This document shows, piece after piece, positions 1-9,011 of a DNA stretch of 64,000 nt. The stretch comes from Turbatrix aceti (lineage: Eukaryota; Nematoda; Chromadorea; Rhabditida; Panagrolaimidae). The position numbers and the translations under genes were made by a program. Numbering within the stretch: position 1 is the first letter of the stretch; every line of letters begins with the position of its first letter. The notes below the pieces were generated by a model. The model searched no databases and was not told the DNA's origin. It was given only the letters and a program-made list of their open reading frames with translations. Location: the NCBI GenBank assembly GCA_963969345.1, contig OZ017766.1:9610001-9674000 (forward strand), read 5' to 3'.

Positions 1-125
1 ACTGGATTCTGTTGTTTTTTGATTGAAAACAAAAAACACCATTTTTTTGCCTTGAAATTTTTATTGTAAAAAAAAAAAGATTTATTGTTGTCAAAAAACC
101 GAAAAAAATCCCTGTTTTTTTTCAG

Positions 126-197
126 TTGAAAATAACATCTGCCGATGATCCTTTGTCACCTTCCGGAGACCGGAAATGCATCTTCCTACTTCGATGA
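126..197 (+). CDS. Terminal coding exon of an upstream plus-strand gene (partial)
   Basis: A strong acceptor (T8CAG ending at 125) is followed by 23 sense codons and TGA at 195-197. The tail reads LKITSADDPLSPSGDRKC then IFLLR. The exon has mixed codon use, unlike the surrounding A/T runs. The rest of the gene lies before position 1, so the family cannot be recognised. Coding status is inferred from the acceptor, the composition and the short open frame; it could also be chance. Confidence 0.5.
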   Translation: MKITSADDPLSPSGDRKCIFLLR

Positions 198-320
198 CGA
201 AAATATTCAATCACACAACTGTGGAAAATGGTCAACGAATCCAATTTTTTTATCCACTTTTGTTGCGCTGTTATAGCTTTATGTTTTTTTTTAAATTTAA
301 ACTGTCGTGTTCGATTAAAT

Positions 321-583
321 AAATTTACTGATGGAGAGTTGATTAAATTAAAAGAAAGGTTGTCAGCCATGAATTTATTTGTTTTTTTTAACTGTCAAGG
401 TATTGACCTACAAGTTGATACATTTTTTGTTAAACCATGCATTAACATAAAAAATCTTAATTTTTGATTTTTTTTTGATTAACACGTTTCTAACTGGCCG
501 AAGGCAATATGTAAATAGATCTTTCAAATCCAATTTTTTTTTATATTAAAAAAAACTTTCTAATCGAATGTGCAATTTTTTAA
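321..583 (+). repeat. Inverted repeat, left arm flanking SDHAF2
   Basis: The reverse complement of this stretch matches 2351-2585. Shared blocks include the ends CTAATCGAATGTGCAA / TTGCACATTCGATTAG and the inner block ATGTTAATGCATGGTT. There are scattered substitutions and short indels. Similarity stops at about 320 on the outside and 584 on the inside. Two copies of a dispersed repeat in opposite orientation, or the arms of a larger element, would both explain it. Confidence 0.8.
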
Positions 584-667
584 AATAAAATTCAAGAAAA
601 CTGTCACAATTTCATAACTTTCGTCAATCAAACACATAAATATTTTTTTCACTATTTATTATCCCGC

Positions 668-675
668 TTTTTTAG
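668..675 (+). promoter_or_regulatory. 3' splice acceptor just upstream of the SDHAF2 start
   Basis: TTTTTTAG ends two bases before the ATG at 678. This is the usual layout for spliced-leader trans-splicing in nematodes. A cis-spliced 5' UTR intron is the alternative. Confidence 0.5.
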
Positions 676-677
676 AG

Positions 678-1427
678 ATGCTGAGCCCATCAAAATCAAC
701 AGTCCGCGAACTTTTCCAAAAACTGGCCCAACTTTCGACTTTGGGCTCCAGAAATGCCCAAAACGCTTCAAGATGCCTTTTGTCAACGGATGTCCAGAGA
801 GAAGCTGTCGAGCCGAAAAGTCCCATCGAAAAGCTGCGATCTCGTCTGCTTTACCAGAGCCTCAAGCGGGGCATTCTCGAAAACGATATCATCATCGGGT
901 TAGTTTTTTTTTCGTCGATGCGGACTAATTTTTTTTATCAAAAATTTTTTATTAGACAAATTTATTTTTTAACTGCCTTTCATATTAGACAAATTTATAT
1001 TTTTAACTGCCTTTCATCACTGCCTTTCATTGAATTTTTTAAATAATCATAAAAAAATGTGTTTCGAATTTTGTTTGCGCGTATTTATGAAATTTTTTTT
1101 AATACTATCATATTTTTTTTCAAAATCAAAAAAACCGATTTATTGGGTTTTTTTGTTTTTCCCCGAAACATCATAAAATTGTGTGCATGAAAACTGATTG
1201 TCACGATCACAAACTCTGCTTCCAGGGAATTCGCGAGAACCAACCTCCCGTTGCTGAACGAAGACGAGCTCCACGCGTACGACAAGATGATCAACGGCGA
1301 GCACAACGAGTGGGACCTGTTCTACTACGTGTCGTCCAAGAAACCACCTCCACCGGAACTCGAAAACGACTCTGTTTTTCTCAAAATCAAGGCCTACGTT
1401 GACGCAAAGAAAGACGGAGAACATTGA
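678..1427 (+). CDS. SDHAF2: Succinate dehydrogenase assembly factor 2 (SDHAF2/Sdh5)
   Basis: Two exons, 678-898 and 1226-1427, joined across a GT-AG intron (GTTAGT...TTCCAG) in phase 2, give about 140 aa. The N-terminus is basic and Ser/Arg-rich, suiting a mitochondrial presequence. The diagnostic helices follow: RSRLLYQSLKRGILENDIII at about residues 52-72, then GEFA, then LNEDELHAYDKMINGEHNEW and DLFYY with a KKPPPPE tail. These match the SDHAF2 fold (R..LLY.SRKRG..E.D, then YD.LI....WD.YYW). The family promotes covalent flavination of the flavoprotein subunit of complex II in the mitochondrial matrix. The start is the first ATG after a TTTTTTAG acceptor and leaves a normal length. No lesion is seen. 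Confidence 0.93.
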
Positions 1428-1737
1428 TTTGACCCTCGCTTGCTTTTTGGACTGTTTTTGTTTTCTTTTTTTGTTGTGTTAAAATAATTAGGAAAAATAT
1501 AAACTGCATTATAGAGAAGCGATTTGTGTATGTAACTTTTAAAATGTACATAACTCAAGAGCATTTTTTTTGAGTATTCAAAAATTAACTCAATTTGTAT
1601 TTTGGACATCTTTGGCGATCGTTTAAAAACCAAAAAAATGCATCAACATTCTTCACTGATAAATTTTGTTCCATTTTTTTTTGGTTTGGTGTAACAAAAA
1701 AACAAGTTATCAAGTCTGGAGCCTGCATGACTTGAAA
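1428..1737. other. SDHAF2 3' flank
   Basis: AT-rich, with no gene. An AATAAT-like stretch lies near 1482. The segment CAAGTCTGGAGCCTGCAT occurs twice (about 1712-1729 and 1741-1758) at the junction with the LINE remnant. Confidence 0.5.
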
Positions 1738-2245
1738 AAACAAGTCTGGAGCCTGCATCTTGCCATCGGTGTTGTACGGCTGTGAAACCTGGGCGCTGAC
1801 AGAAACGGCAAGATCTACGTTGCGCAATGCTCAACACCGAGTCGAACGAGCCATCCTCGGGCTGCGACGGTCTGACAAAGTCCGAAACAAAATCATCCGA
1901 CGAAGAACAAAACTCAAAGACTGGGTGAAGGAAGCGGAACGCCGAAAATGGACATACGCGCGAAAGCTCCTGGAGGCAGACGAAAACAGATGGGCCCGAC
2001 GACTGACCTTGTGGATACCACAAGGAAAACGACCCGTGGGACACCCTTCCTTACGATGGGCCGATTCGCTCAACTCGGTGTTCAACAAGACGAAAAACAG
2101 ACCACAGCGACGATGGGAAGAAGAAATCGCGACCAAAACGAATCGAGACATTTACACCTACGTGGACGTCATTTGTGCCTCCTAACATCTGGTCTAATGA
2201 TAACTAACCACTGAGTAATGGTGAAATAAATAAATAAATGTATTA
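1738..2245 (+). mobile_element. 5'-truncated non-LTR retrotransposon (LINE) tail
   Basis: The open frame 1760-2185 encodes the C-terminal region after the reverse transcriptase of a non-LTR element. It has LPSVLYGCETWALTETA, then a basic helical stretch, then ENRWARRLTLWIPQGKRP and the GHPSLRWAD block. This follows the family pattern LLYG.ETW...W.P.GKR..G.P..RW.D. The stop is followed by an AACCACTGAGTAATGG tail and an (AAAT)n terminus, as in RTE-like elements. Everything upstream, including the catalytic core and endonuclease, is missing, which is typical 5' truncation. Clade assignment is uncertain. Confidence 0.85.
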
Positions 2246-2350
2246 CAAAAAAAACTTCAAAAAGCAGGTCTAGCAAAAAAATCACTGCCTTCTGCGATTT
2301 TTTTGCCCTGGTGATTCGAGTGAGCACAAAAAACTGACTAGAGCAGTGTT

Positions 2351-2585
2351 CAAAAAATTGCACATTCGATTAGCAAAAGTTTTTTTTTAGTTTTAAAAAA
2401 TTGGATTTGAAAAACACCTTCGGTCAGTTAGAAACGTGTAATTCAAAAAAAAAAAATCTAGATTTTTTATGTTAATGCATGGTTAATCAAAAATGTATCA
2501 ACTTGTAGGTACCTTGACAGTTAAAAAAAAACAAATAAATTTATGGCTGACAACCTTTCATCAACTCTCCATCACTAAATTTATT
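2351..2585 (-). repeat. Inverted repeat, right arm flanking SDHAF2 and LINE tail
   Basis: Reverse-complement partner of 321-583, with moderate divergence. Together the arms bracket a ~1.8 kb segment holding SDHAF2 and the LINE remnant. Confidence 0.8.
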
Positions 2586-2997
2586 GTAGTCCTGCAATGC
2601 CAGTTAAAAAAACCCCAGTATTCTTGGTTTCTATGAGTTTTATTATGAAAATTTGAGCAACGAATTTTAGTTTTTTTGATTACGATCTGGTATATAAACA
2701 CACTGACGATTTTAGTATGCAAACACCACAAAAATTTATTTAAATAGAATGCTTTATACAGTGATTGTTCGGCAGATGTTTGACGATCATCAAACGTGCA
2801 AGAAACTGTTAGAACTGCACAAGATGTTATCAATTCAATAAATCTAAATGTTATGTACTATACCTGTGTAGTGATTTTTAACACCACAATTTTGATTTTT
2901 AAGAAATTGACATTCTGTCAAGTTTGTTATTTTTTAACTTTATTAAGTTAAATATACATATTCATATGATCTGATTTATTCAGTTAAATAACAAAAA
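2586..2997. other. Gap between repeat arm and F-box gene
   Basis: AT-rich, with no gene I can support. It includes the 3' flank of the minus-strand F-box gene. Confidence 0.5.
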
Positions 2998-4751
2998 TCA
3001 TGTCAGAATTCCAAATTCAAACAGTTTTTTGTTGGTGAGCTCAAAATCCTTGGACAGATACGTCGACCTCTCAAGTTCAGATTGACGTACGAAGAAATCA
3101 ACATTTGAATCGTAATTGTCTAAAGAACGGTGAAACAATGGAGGATCTTTATCATTTCGTACTCCATACGACTGCGACTTGCATGCGAAGTATTGAAATA
3201 TAAATTCTTCAAACTTGAATCCCTGGGGAGTTTTTATCCATGAGTGAAGGCGTTTTAGCGTCTAAAATGTCAATTATGTTTTTTAAAAAAAAAATTAATC
3301 TAACAAATTGGTTACCGGTGTTTTGTCGATAAACTTGGCAATGTCTTTTCTGGGAAGTTTTCCATAGTGTCCCAAACAAAAAAACTGAGAAATATTCAGT
3401 GAAAAAAATTGGAAAAAAAATACAAATTTGAGAACTCACCTGAATGCCGCAAGACCTGACGACGTGGGAAACATCACTAAGATCGTAAACGTCGACATTG
3501 TTATTCGTAAGGTACAGTACCCGCAGCGATTTACATTTGTCGAGAGAACGCAGTGCATCTGATGTCAAAGATGAACAGTCTTGAAAAATCAGTGATCGAA
3601 GATTTTTACATTTAGCAAGAGATTTCAGTGTCTCTGAGTTGATATAATTATTGTCAAAGACATGCAAAGTTTCAATATTCCGAGTCAGTGAAAAGTCAAT
3701 AGAAGTATCGGTAACGATACCAGCACACAAATTATAAATTCCTAGATTTCGAACTTTTGGCAGAAATCGTAGAACATCATTGATTTCAAAACTCGCGTAA
3801 CCGTAAATATCAAAAGAGAAACTAAGAAGATTTGGACAAGTTTGAACAATTGAAAGCATTGTGGATCTTTTTGTACACGAATTCATCGAAATGTTCAAAT
3901 GCAGAACAGTTAAGGGCAGGAAAAGAAGAGCATCTTCGTAGACGGCGTAATTAAATGACAAGTCAACGAAAAGCAGATTTGAACAGTTAATAAAAAAATT
4001 TCTAAGAGATTCGTTGATGCCATCGACGTAGAAACAACGCTTGAACGTTACGTGAGTTAATTGACTACAGTCTTTTGCAAGTGCAGTGATATCAAAGTGC
4101 GTTAGTGTTATACTTTCAAGTGAAATGCGTTGGAGGTTTGGCATAAACTTTGCCACTGACAAAATGTCAGATGTGATGTCACAAATTCTGATTGGAGAGC
4201 CGGCTTCTAAGAATTTGATGTTGCCTCGTTTAATGGCGTTTTTGATCTAAATTTGTAATGTGAAAAAAATTTAGCGTTTTTTTTTGTTTTAAAAAACATT
4301 AGATCTTACAAAAAAATACAAACCATTCGATCATCAATGTTATCAGGACACTGATGCTTGCTATAATAAATATTGCCAGTAGAAATGGTATGAACCAACT
4401 TCCATGCAGTCTTGGCAACAGAAAACATTCTACGGGAGACGCGTTCCATCCTGAACAGGTCGTTAAAGTTCAGGTAAGACATTATGTGTATCTAAAAAAA
4501 AAATAAATAAATAAACAACCGACCTGAACATATTTTAATATGTTCATGTTTTATAACTTATAACTTATATAACTTATATTTATATATTTATTTATTTATT
4601 TCACCATTACTCAGTGGTTAGTATATAACTTAAAAGTTATATATGTAACATGTTGAGTTATATAACATACATAAAACAAAATACAAAAACAACTTACGAG
4701 AAGCTCTGCAGGCATGTCATTGAGAGACTTTGATGATTTTTTCATTTTCAT
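2998..4751 (-). CDS. F-box and leucine-rich-repeat protein
   Basis: Five phase-0 exons: 4698-4751, 4324-4491, 3440-4246, 3316-3384 and 2998-3261. All introns are GT-AG, giving about 453 aa. The N-terminus carries an F-box split by intron 1: LNDMPAELL then IHIMSYLNFNDLFRMERVSR and RMF. About eight irregular leucine-rich repeats follow across residues ~85-360 (for example LTHVTFKRC, LLFVDLSFN, LRSLIFQDC, LRVLYLTNN). A charged tail ends at TGA 2998-3000. F-box/LRR proteins usually bind Skp1 through the F-box and present substrates to an SCF ubiquitin ligase via the LRRs; the substrate here is unknown. A TTTCCAG acceptor lies 18 nt before the ATG, so trans-splicing is likely. A shorter frame stops at 3295 if intron 4 is retained, but splicing adds 87 well-formed codons. 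Confidence 0.85.
4583..4620 (-). repeat. Orphan LINE 3' tail
   Basis: The reverse complement gives TAACCACTGAGTAATGG followed by TGAA(ATAA)n. This is almost identical to the tail after the LINE frame at 2205-2240. It sits inside intron 1 of the F-box gene with no coding part, so it is an extreme 5' truncation. Confidence 0.75.
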
Positions 4752-5315
4752 AAAATTGGTGATAATGATCTGGAAATAATTTATACACTAATTAACAGAT
4801 ACAAAAATTTTGGATAATTGGAATAAAGATGACGCAAAAAAATGTTTGCAGGATATCAACAGTGATAGACTAACACGTGTACTAATGTCCTTCTTGTACT
4901 GTACATGAACTGTGCACAATGCACAGAAAAAGGGGAGAAAAGAGTGCCTAAATAAAACACAAGGTGAAAGCTTGTCGACTGTACGCGCGGGATGGGAGAA
5001 CAATGGGTAAGCATAGAAGTATTGTGCTGCTATACTCTTACACTCTTTTTGTCAGATTTTGACTGCTCGTGGTACGGTTAATTATTTTACAAACATGCGA
5101 AGACCGTTTTGCATGTTTAATATTTATTTTTAACAATTGTTGTATTGTTCGAATATTATAAATAATATCTTATGTATGTATCGTCTGCTTTTTTGTGTTT
5201 TTGCTTGCCTTCAGAAAATTTGGCAATGTTTGCAAACAAATGTTTTTTACAAAAATTGCGAAAGTTTGCACCTTATTGATAACAATAATATACAGTGAAA
5301 TGCAAAAACTCGAGA
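4752..5315. other. Intergenic region upstream of the F-box gene
   Basis: Contains the TTTCCAG acceptor (4770-4776, minus strand) and presumably the F-box promoter. No other gene can be supported. Confidence 0.5.
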
Positions 5316-5612
5316 ATGCATATCCAGTCAAGAGATGAATATTTTGTACCTCTTCTACGATACAGGGACGAATCTGGATTTCCGTTTATTGAAAACGTAG
5401 AAACCGGTGAATTGGCTGCTTTCTGGCCCCTCAAATAGTTAGTTCATCGGGGACGAAATTAAATTCGTCAATGAAAAAATTGACTCGGGGTTTTACAAAA
5501 ATTTGCTCAAAAATCTTGGACTGCAGTAAAAATTACTGTTTCGTTGCACCCAGTTTTTGAATATTTGCATACTCTAACTTACATGGATCTTGATGAGGTG
5601 ATTTATAAATGA
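5316..5612 (+). pseudogene. Decayed PDZ-like protein fragment
   Basis: Three abutting frames read as one PDZ-like protein. 5316-5438 has RDEYFVPLLRYRDESGFPF then IENVETGELAAFWPLK and a stop. After roughly 10 extra bases comes IGDEIKFVNEKIDSGFYKN, ending in a stop. One base out of frame follows VKITVSLHPVFEYL and a final TGA. The GDEI..VN block is the PDZ beta-D/E signature and the order of segments is right. The breaks (about a 10-nt insertion near 5437 and a one-base loss near 5526) do not look like introns. No GLGF loop is visible. It sits on the plus strand between two minus-strand genes, and no intact parent is in the window. Confidence 0.6.
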
Positions 5613-5704
5613 CAGCATTCAAGTTTTTCTGAGAAGAAAAATGCAGTTCCACGTTTGTATTTTTTTGAAAGAAAACCCATTTTTACATGTAAGTCCAAGT
5701 CTAT

Positions 5705-6589
5705 TCAGTTTATTGTTGTTGATTCATTTTTGCATTCAATGTCACTCAATACGTAATGGTATATTGGTTCGAACTCACTTGTAGTTTTGCAGTTATTTTT
5801 GCAATCATCGATATCAAAACATTTTAGTATATAGGACGCCATGGTTGAGTTCTTACAGTTTTTCGCATCGTCGGTAATCATGTCATATAATCTGGTACTT
5901 TTGAGCGCTTCCAAGCATTTTATTGCCTGAAAATATTATTATAAAACAATTTTTTTTAAATTAAAATTTTGAGTTTGATTTCATCAGTTATAAAAAATCG
6001 TGTGGTAAATATTTAGTATATTTCGATACCTGTGCGTACGCACAATGCGTACAAATGCCAAAACTTACAGCGGGATTGAGAGGAAGAGATGTCGTGGTTG
6101 TCGAAGGCGGCGTGGTAGTCTTAATCGTTGTAGGAGCTGAAATTGGTCGCTTATCGTAGATAAATTTTGCCGCCATCAAAGCCATATTAAATTCCTTTTC
6201 ACAGCTCTGATCATCGTCGCCGGTGGTTTTCCAAGCGGCATCCAAGTCGGAGGATGGGATGCCACCCAGACTCCAGCAATCATCATTCGATTGAGTGAAG
6301 CTTTGTTTGGTGAAAGCATCGAAGACAGCATCGCATTTTCCCACTTTGGGGGAATTTGATATTGGATCGCCCTAAAAATGTTCAAACTGAAGTATTTTTT
6401 TGATAAATAAAAAAAACCTACCATTGTGATAGTGATTTGGATACCAACGCCGATGATAAAACCGATTATCATGCCAACGAACAGGGTGCAGAAGCTAAAT
6501 TTGCGACGCTCGATTGAATTTTGTGGCTGAAGCCCGACTGGGTTGCTCGATTCGTTGGCAGGTGACTCTGGGTTCAAAGAAACACTCAT
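5705..6589 (-). CDS. Small type II membrane protein with Cys-containing ectodomain, unknown function
   Basis: Three exons (6422-6589, 6069-6371, 5705-5926), all phase 0, encode about 230 aa. The N-terminal tail of about 30 residues is polar and ends in ERRK. One membrane segment follows (FCTLFVGMIIGFIIGVGIQI, residues ~33-52), so the C-terminal part should be outside the cytosol. The ectodomain has spaced cysteines in exons 2 and 3 (CDAVFDAF, DDCWSLGG, SCEKEF, IKCLEAL, KNCKNS, KCFDIDDCKNNC). A Thr/Pro linker (TTIKTTTPPSTTTTS) may be O-glycosylated. I do not recognise the family; it resembles the many lineage-specific secreted or membrane Cys proteins of nematodes. A TTTTCAG acceptor lies 12 nt before the ATG. 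Confidence 0.75.
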
Positions 6590-6601
6590 CACGAAACAAC
6601 A

Positions 6602-6609
6602 CTGAAAAT
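6602..6609 (-). promoter_or_regulatory. 3' splice acceptor just upstream of the membrane-protein start
   Basis: On the minus strand ATTTTCAG precedes a 12-nt leader and the ATG at 6589. This suits trans-splicing or a 5' UTR intron. Confidence 0.45.
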
Positions 6610-7269
6610 CGCTATCTAACTGTCAAAATCGCTTCATGGGTTATATCTATCGTCGTATGCAAATTGCACTTGAGAACTTGACTCTTGTAATTTGAATTGC
6701 GTGTCGCTATTTGATATGAATTTGAACTGGGTCAGAATCGCAGCTCATGTCAGACAGAGCAAAAGAGATCAGTTTTTTTTCAAATCCCTACCAGTTTTTT
6801 TTAAGTTAAAAAATATACTTTTTCACCTTTTTACTATAAATTAAAATTTATTTATTTATTTATTTTTTAAAATTTATTTTACTTATATTTATATATCTAT
6901 TTCACCGTTACTCAGTTTACTCATTTAAAAAAAAAACAAAAAATAACATCTTGGATACTTTCAAAAATTTTTTTTCGAAAAACACAACACAACAAATAAG
7001 AAATCAGTTATCAAAATTTTTAGAAACAATAAAATTCAATTCAAATCAGAAGAAATTTTTTAATTTAAAATTGTAAATTAAATATTATAAATTTTTTAAA
7101 AAACATGGCATTTTTGTGATTTTTTGGCAAAAAATATTTACAAAATATTTTACACATTTTTTAATCAAAATTTGATAGATGATATCCGCAGTGTTCACAA
7201 TAGAAAAAACCGACTGCTGTAGAAAAAACGAGTGCCTTGAAGAAAATACGACTCAACGTTTCATTTGGA
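6610..7269. other. Intergenic AT-rich region
   Basis: Upstream region of the minus-strand membrane-protein gene. It holds a LINE-tail relic (6889-6918). CAGTTTT motifs begin at about 6771 and 6792 in plus orientation, which suggests plus-strand transcription starts to the left of 7.3 kb. No coding exon was found. Confidence 0.4.
6889..6918 (-). repeat. Degenerate orphan LINE 3' tail
   Basis: The reverse complement reads CTGAGTAACGGTGAAAT followed by an AT-rich terminus. It is a diverged copy of the LINE tail at 2205-2235. Confidence 0.55.
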
Positions 7270-7490
7270 GGTTTCATCACTTTTTGAAGCCTGCTGAGTC
7301 CGCTCGATGCCACGCCGTCGGTCCGGGTCGACAAGGTGCGCTCGCGGGTTGAAAGACGTCTCGCGGGTCTGCTCCGCGTTCACCAGGTTTGTCCCCAAAA
7401 TTCATAAATTAACTTCAGTTTTTCTCCCATCCCAAAGAAAATTTCTAGAAACTCTTGTTCGAGTTCGTCGACTTGGCCTCCCTCAAGCTG
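7270..7490 (+). pseudogene. Inverted partial duplicate of mpz-1 exons 4-5
   Basis: 7290-7386 and 7449-7490, with the 62-bp intron between them, closely match mpz-1 E4, intron 4 and the first 14 codons of E5 (minus strand 60300-60520). The coding sequence differs by only a few bases and includes [20 protein letters not shown] and KLLFEFVDLASLKL. The intron was copied, so this is a DNA-level duplication and not a retrocopy. After the 14th E5 codon the copy diverges into GTAAAT, a usable donor. A G-to-A change moves the first acceptor AG by one base. It may be dead, or the core of a new short gene. Confidence 0.75.
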
Positions 7491-7721
7491 GTAAATAAAT
7501 TTTCGATTTTTATCAGTTTTTATTCGATCTTACTTATGTTAGATGACGTTAAAAAACGATTGTTTGCGACCCTATCCAGTTTAAAATTTTAAAAATTTTG
7601 TTTATGCTGATTGCGTTTACTTACTTAATTGAGTTGCATATTTTTGCGTCATAAATTTTATGTTCATCAGTTTTGATATTTTTTCTTTATTTTTTGATCC
7701 TTATAATAATCAAATTTGCAG

Positions 7722-7785
7722 TTTTACTCAGTTTTTCGCTTCCACAAACTCCAAAGCAGATCGCAAGGAAGTCTCCCGCTAATTG
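7722..7785 (+). other. Candidate downstream exon of the duplicated mpz-1 fragment
   Basis: AATTTGCAG ends at 7721. Two readings are possible. From 7722 the frame gives FYSVFRFHKLQSRSQGSLPL up to a GTAAGA donor near 7786. From an alternative acceptor ending at 7731, FFASTNSKADRKEVSR ends at TAA 7780-7782. Both are in phase with the 7449-7490 exon. Composition is more coding-like than the flanks. No family is recognised. Confidence 0.35.
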
Positions 7786-7844
7786 TAAGACAGACAACGA
7801 CCTGTGCAGCTGCGATATGTACTCACAGAAAAATTCCAACAAAC

Positions 7845-7850
7845 AATAAA
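7845..7850 (+). promoter_or_regulatory. Possible polyadenylation signal
   Basis: AATAAA about 65 bp after the candidate stop at 7782 on the plus strand. Confidence 0.3.
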
Positions 7851-8769
7851 TTCAAGAAAATGTATTTTTTTTTGGGATAAACATAAAAAATTACAAAATT
7901 GAAAGTGTACCACCAAGAAAAAATGTTTCAAATCTGCAACCCAAAAAAGGGAAATTACATCCAATATTCAGTTTATCGCTGTTTTTATCTCATTTTTGTT
8001 CGTTTATAAAAAAAGAAAGGCGAACATCCGTTTTTTGTTTCCAAACCAATAACAAGATTTAAATTTCAGTCTATCAGTAGTCGAAAACTTTTTTTCTCAA
8101 ATACTAAAAAACCAAATTTTGGAAACTCTAATTATCATATAGTAGTATCAGTTTTTGTATTGTCAGTTTTCCAACATATTTCATTTTTAACGTTTATGAC
8201 TTTTGTTTGTAATTTTTTGTCAAAAAGCTAGGATTTTGTCACTGTTATCCAAGTTTCACTTGTATTTTTATTTGTTTTGGGGCAAATTGCGCTTTTTTTC
8301 ACGAACAAACATAAAATAACATAAACGTTGTCCGTTTCTTAATCAGAGATGCTCCAGTTTTTATGCAAAACAATGTTTTTTGTCGGTTTCTTTGATACTT
8401 TGCTTGAACCCAAAATACATTTGCTTGTTTGAATCCAAAATACATTTGCCCAAAATTCAACAGGATGACCAGTTTGATTGATTTTCAAAAATGATGTATA
8501 TAACTTGATAAAATCATTTTAAAATTAAAATTTTTTGTATGAGATATTTTACTAATATTTACTACACATCAAATTCTGGATTCATTAAACTGGGAGAAAC
8601 ACCGACATAATGCTTTAAAATTCATGCCCACAAATATTCATCGCGCTTATAAAAATCCATTCTTTTATTACCAAAACAAACAAAAAAAGACGAAAAAAAA
8701 ACGTAATTTGGTAAACTTTGATCTCAATTTGAGTGAACGTGATTGTGATGAATTTTTGTTGATTGCAAG
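7851..8769. other. Convergent interval between plus-strand fragment and mpz-1 3' end
   Basis: AT-rich. CAGTTT(T) motifs are in plus orientation as far as about 8473; beyond 8.87 kb only the opposite orientation is common. It includes a near-direct repeat CCAAAATACATTTGC at about 8409 and 8434. It probably holds the mpz-1 3' UTR end. Confidence 0.4.
8664..8669 (-). promoter_or_regulatory. Possible mpz-1 polyadenylation signal
   Basis: TTTATT on the plus strand gives AATAAA on the minus strand, about 250 nt past the mpz-1 stop codon. Confidence 0.3.
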
Positions 8770-8849
8770 AAGAAAGTAGTAGTGGTATTTCAAGTACAAC
8801 ATCGGTGTTGAGTCGAATCGAGGCACAGGTTAAGGTTATCGATTTGTGA
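8770..8849 (+). other. Candidate plus-strand terminal exon next to the mpz-1 3' end
   Basis: After a GCAAG acceptor-like site, a frame reads EESSSGISSTTSVLSRIEA then QVKVIDL and TGA at 8847-8849. Codons are varied and the Ser/Thr-rich stretch looks protein-like. Its phase does not match the 7449-7490 exon directly. It could be the end of a plus-strand gene overlapping the mpz-1 3' UTR, or chance. Confidence 0.35.
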
Positions 8850-8918
8850 GTAATTTTTTACTAACGACTATTTTTGTAGTAAAAACTTCTTGGTTTCTGA
8901 ATCCAGCATTTATAAATA

Positions 8919-9011
8919 TCAGGTGCTTCCAGAGCTCGGACGCGTGATGGGTCGGGCGATCTGCAGGGCTACCTGATTGCCGGATGCTTTGACGTACGTC
9001 ACCGCAGAGTG
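8919..9011 (-). CDS. mpz-1: mpz-1 exon E26: end of PDZ11 and C-terminus
   Basis: TTTTTTTAG acceptor, phase 0. The 30 codons [20 protein letters not shown] and [10 protein letters not shown] complete the last beta strands of PDZ11, then TGA at 8919-8921. Confidence 0.88.
   Translation of the reverse strand, partial: HSAVTYVKASGNQVALQIARPITRPSSGST

Larger units (their letters stand above)
198..677. other. Intergenic gap before SDHAF2
   Basis: No supportable gene. It contains the left arm of the inverted repeat (321-583) and A/T runs. It ends in a TTTTTTAG acceptor two bases before the SDHAF2 ATG. The spacing from the upstream stop (about 480 bp) would also suit a nematode operon, but nothing proves one. 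Confidence 0.6.

Noticed and set aside
122..370. 82-codon minus-strand open frame
   Set aside because: Low-complexity Lys/Phe composition, overlaps a better plus-strand terminal exon and extends into the repeat arm.
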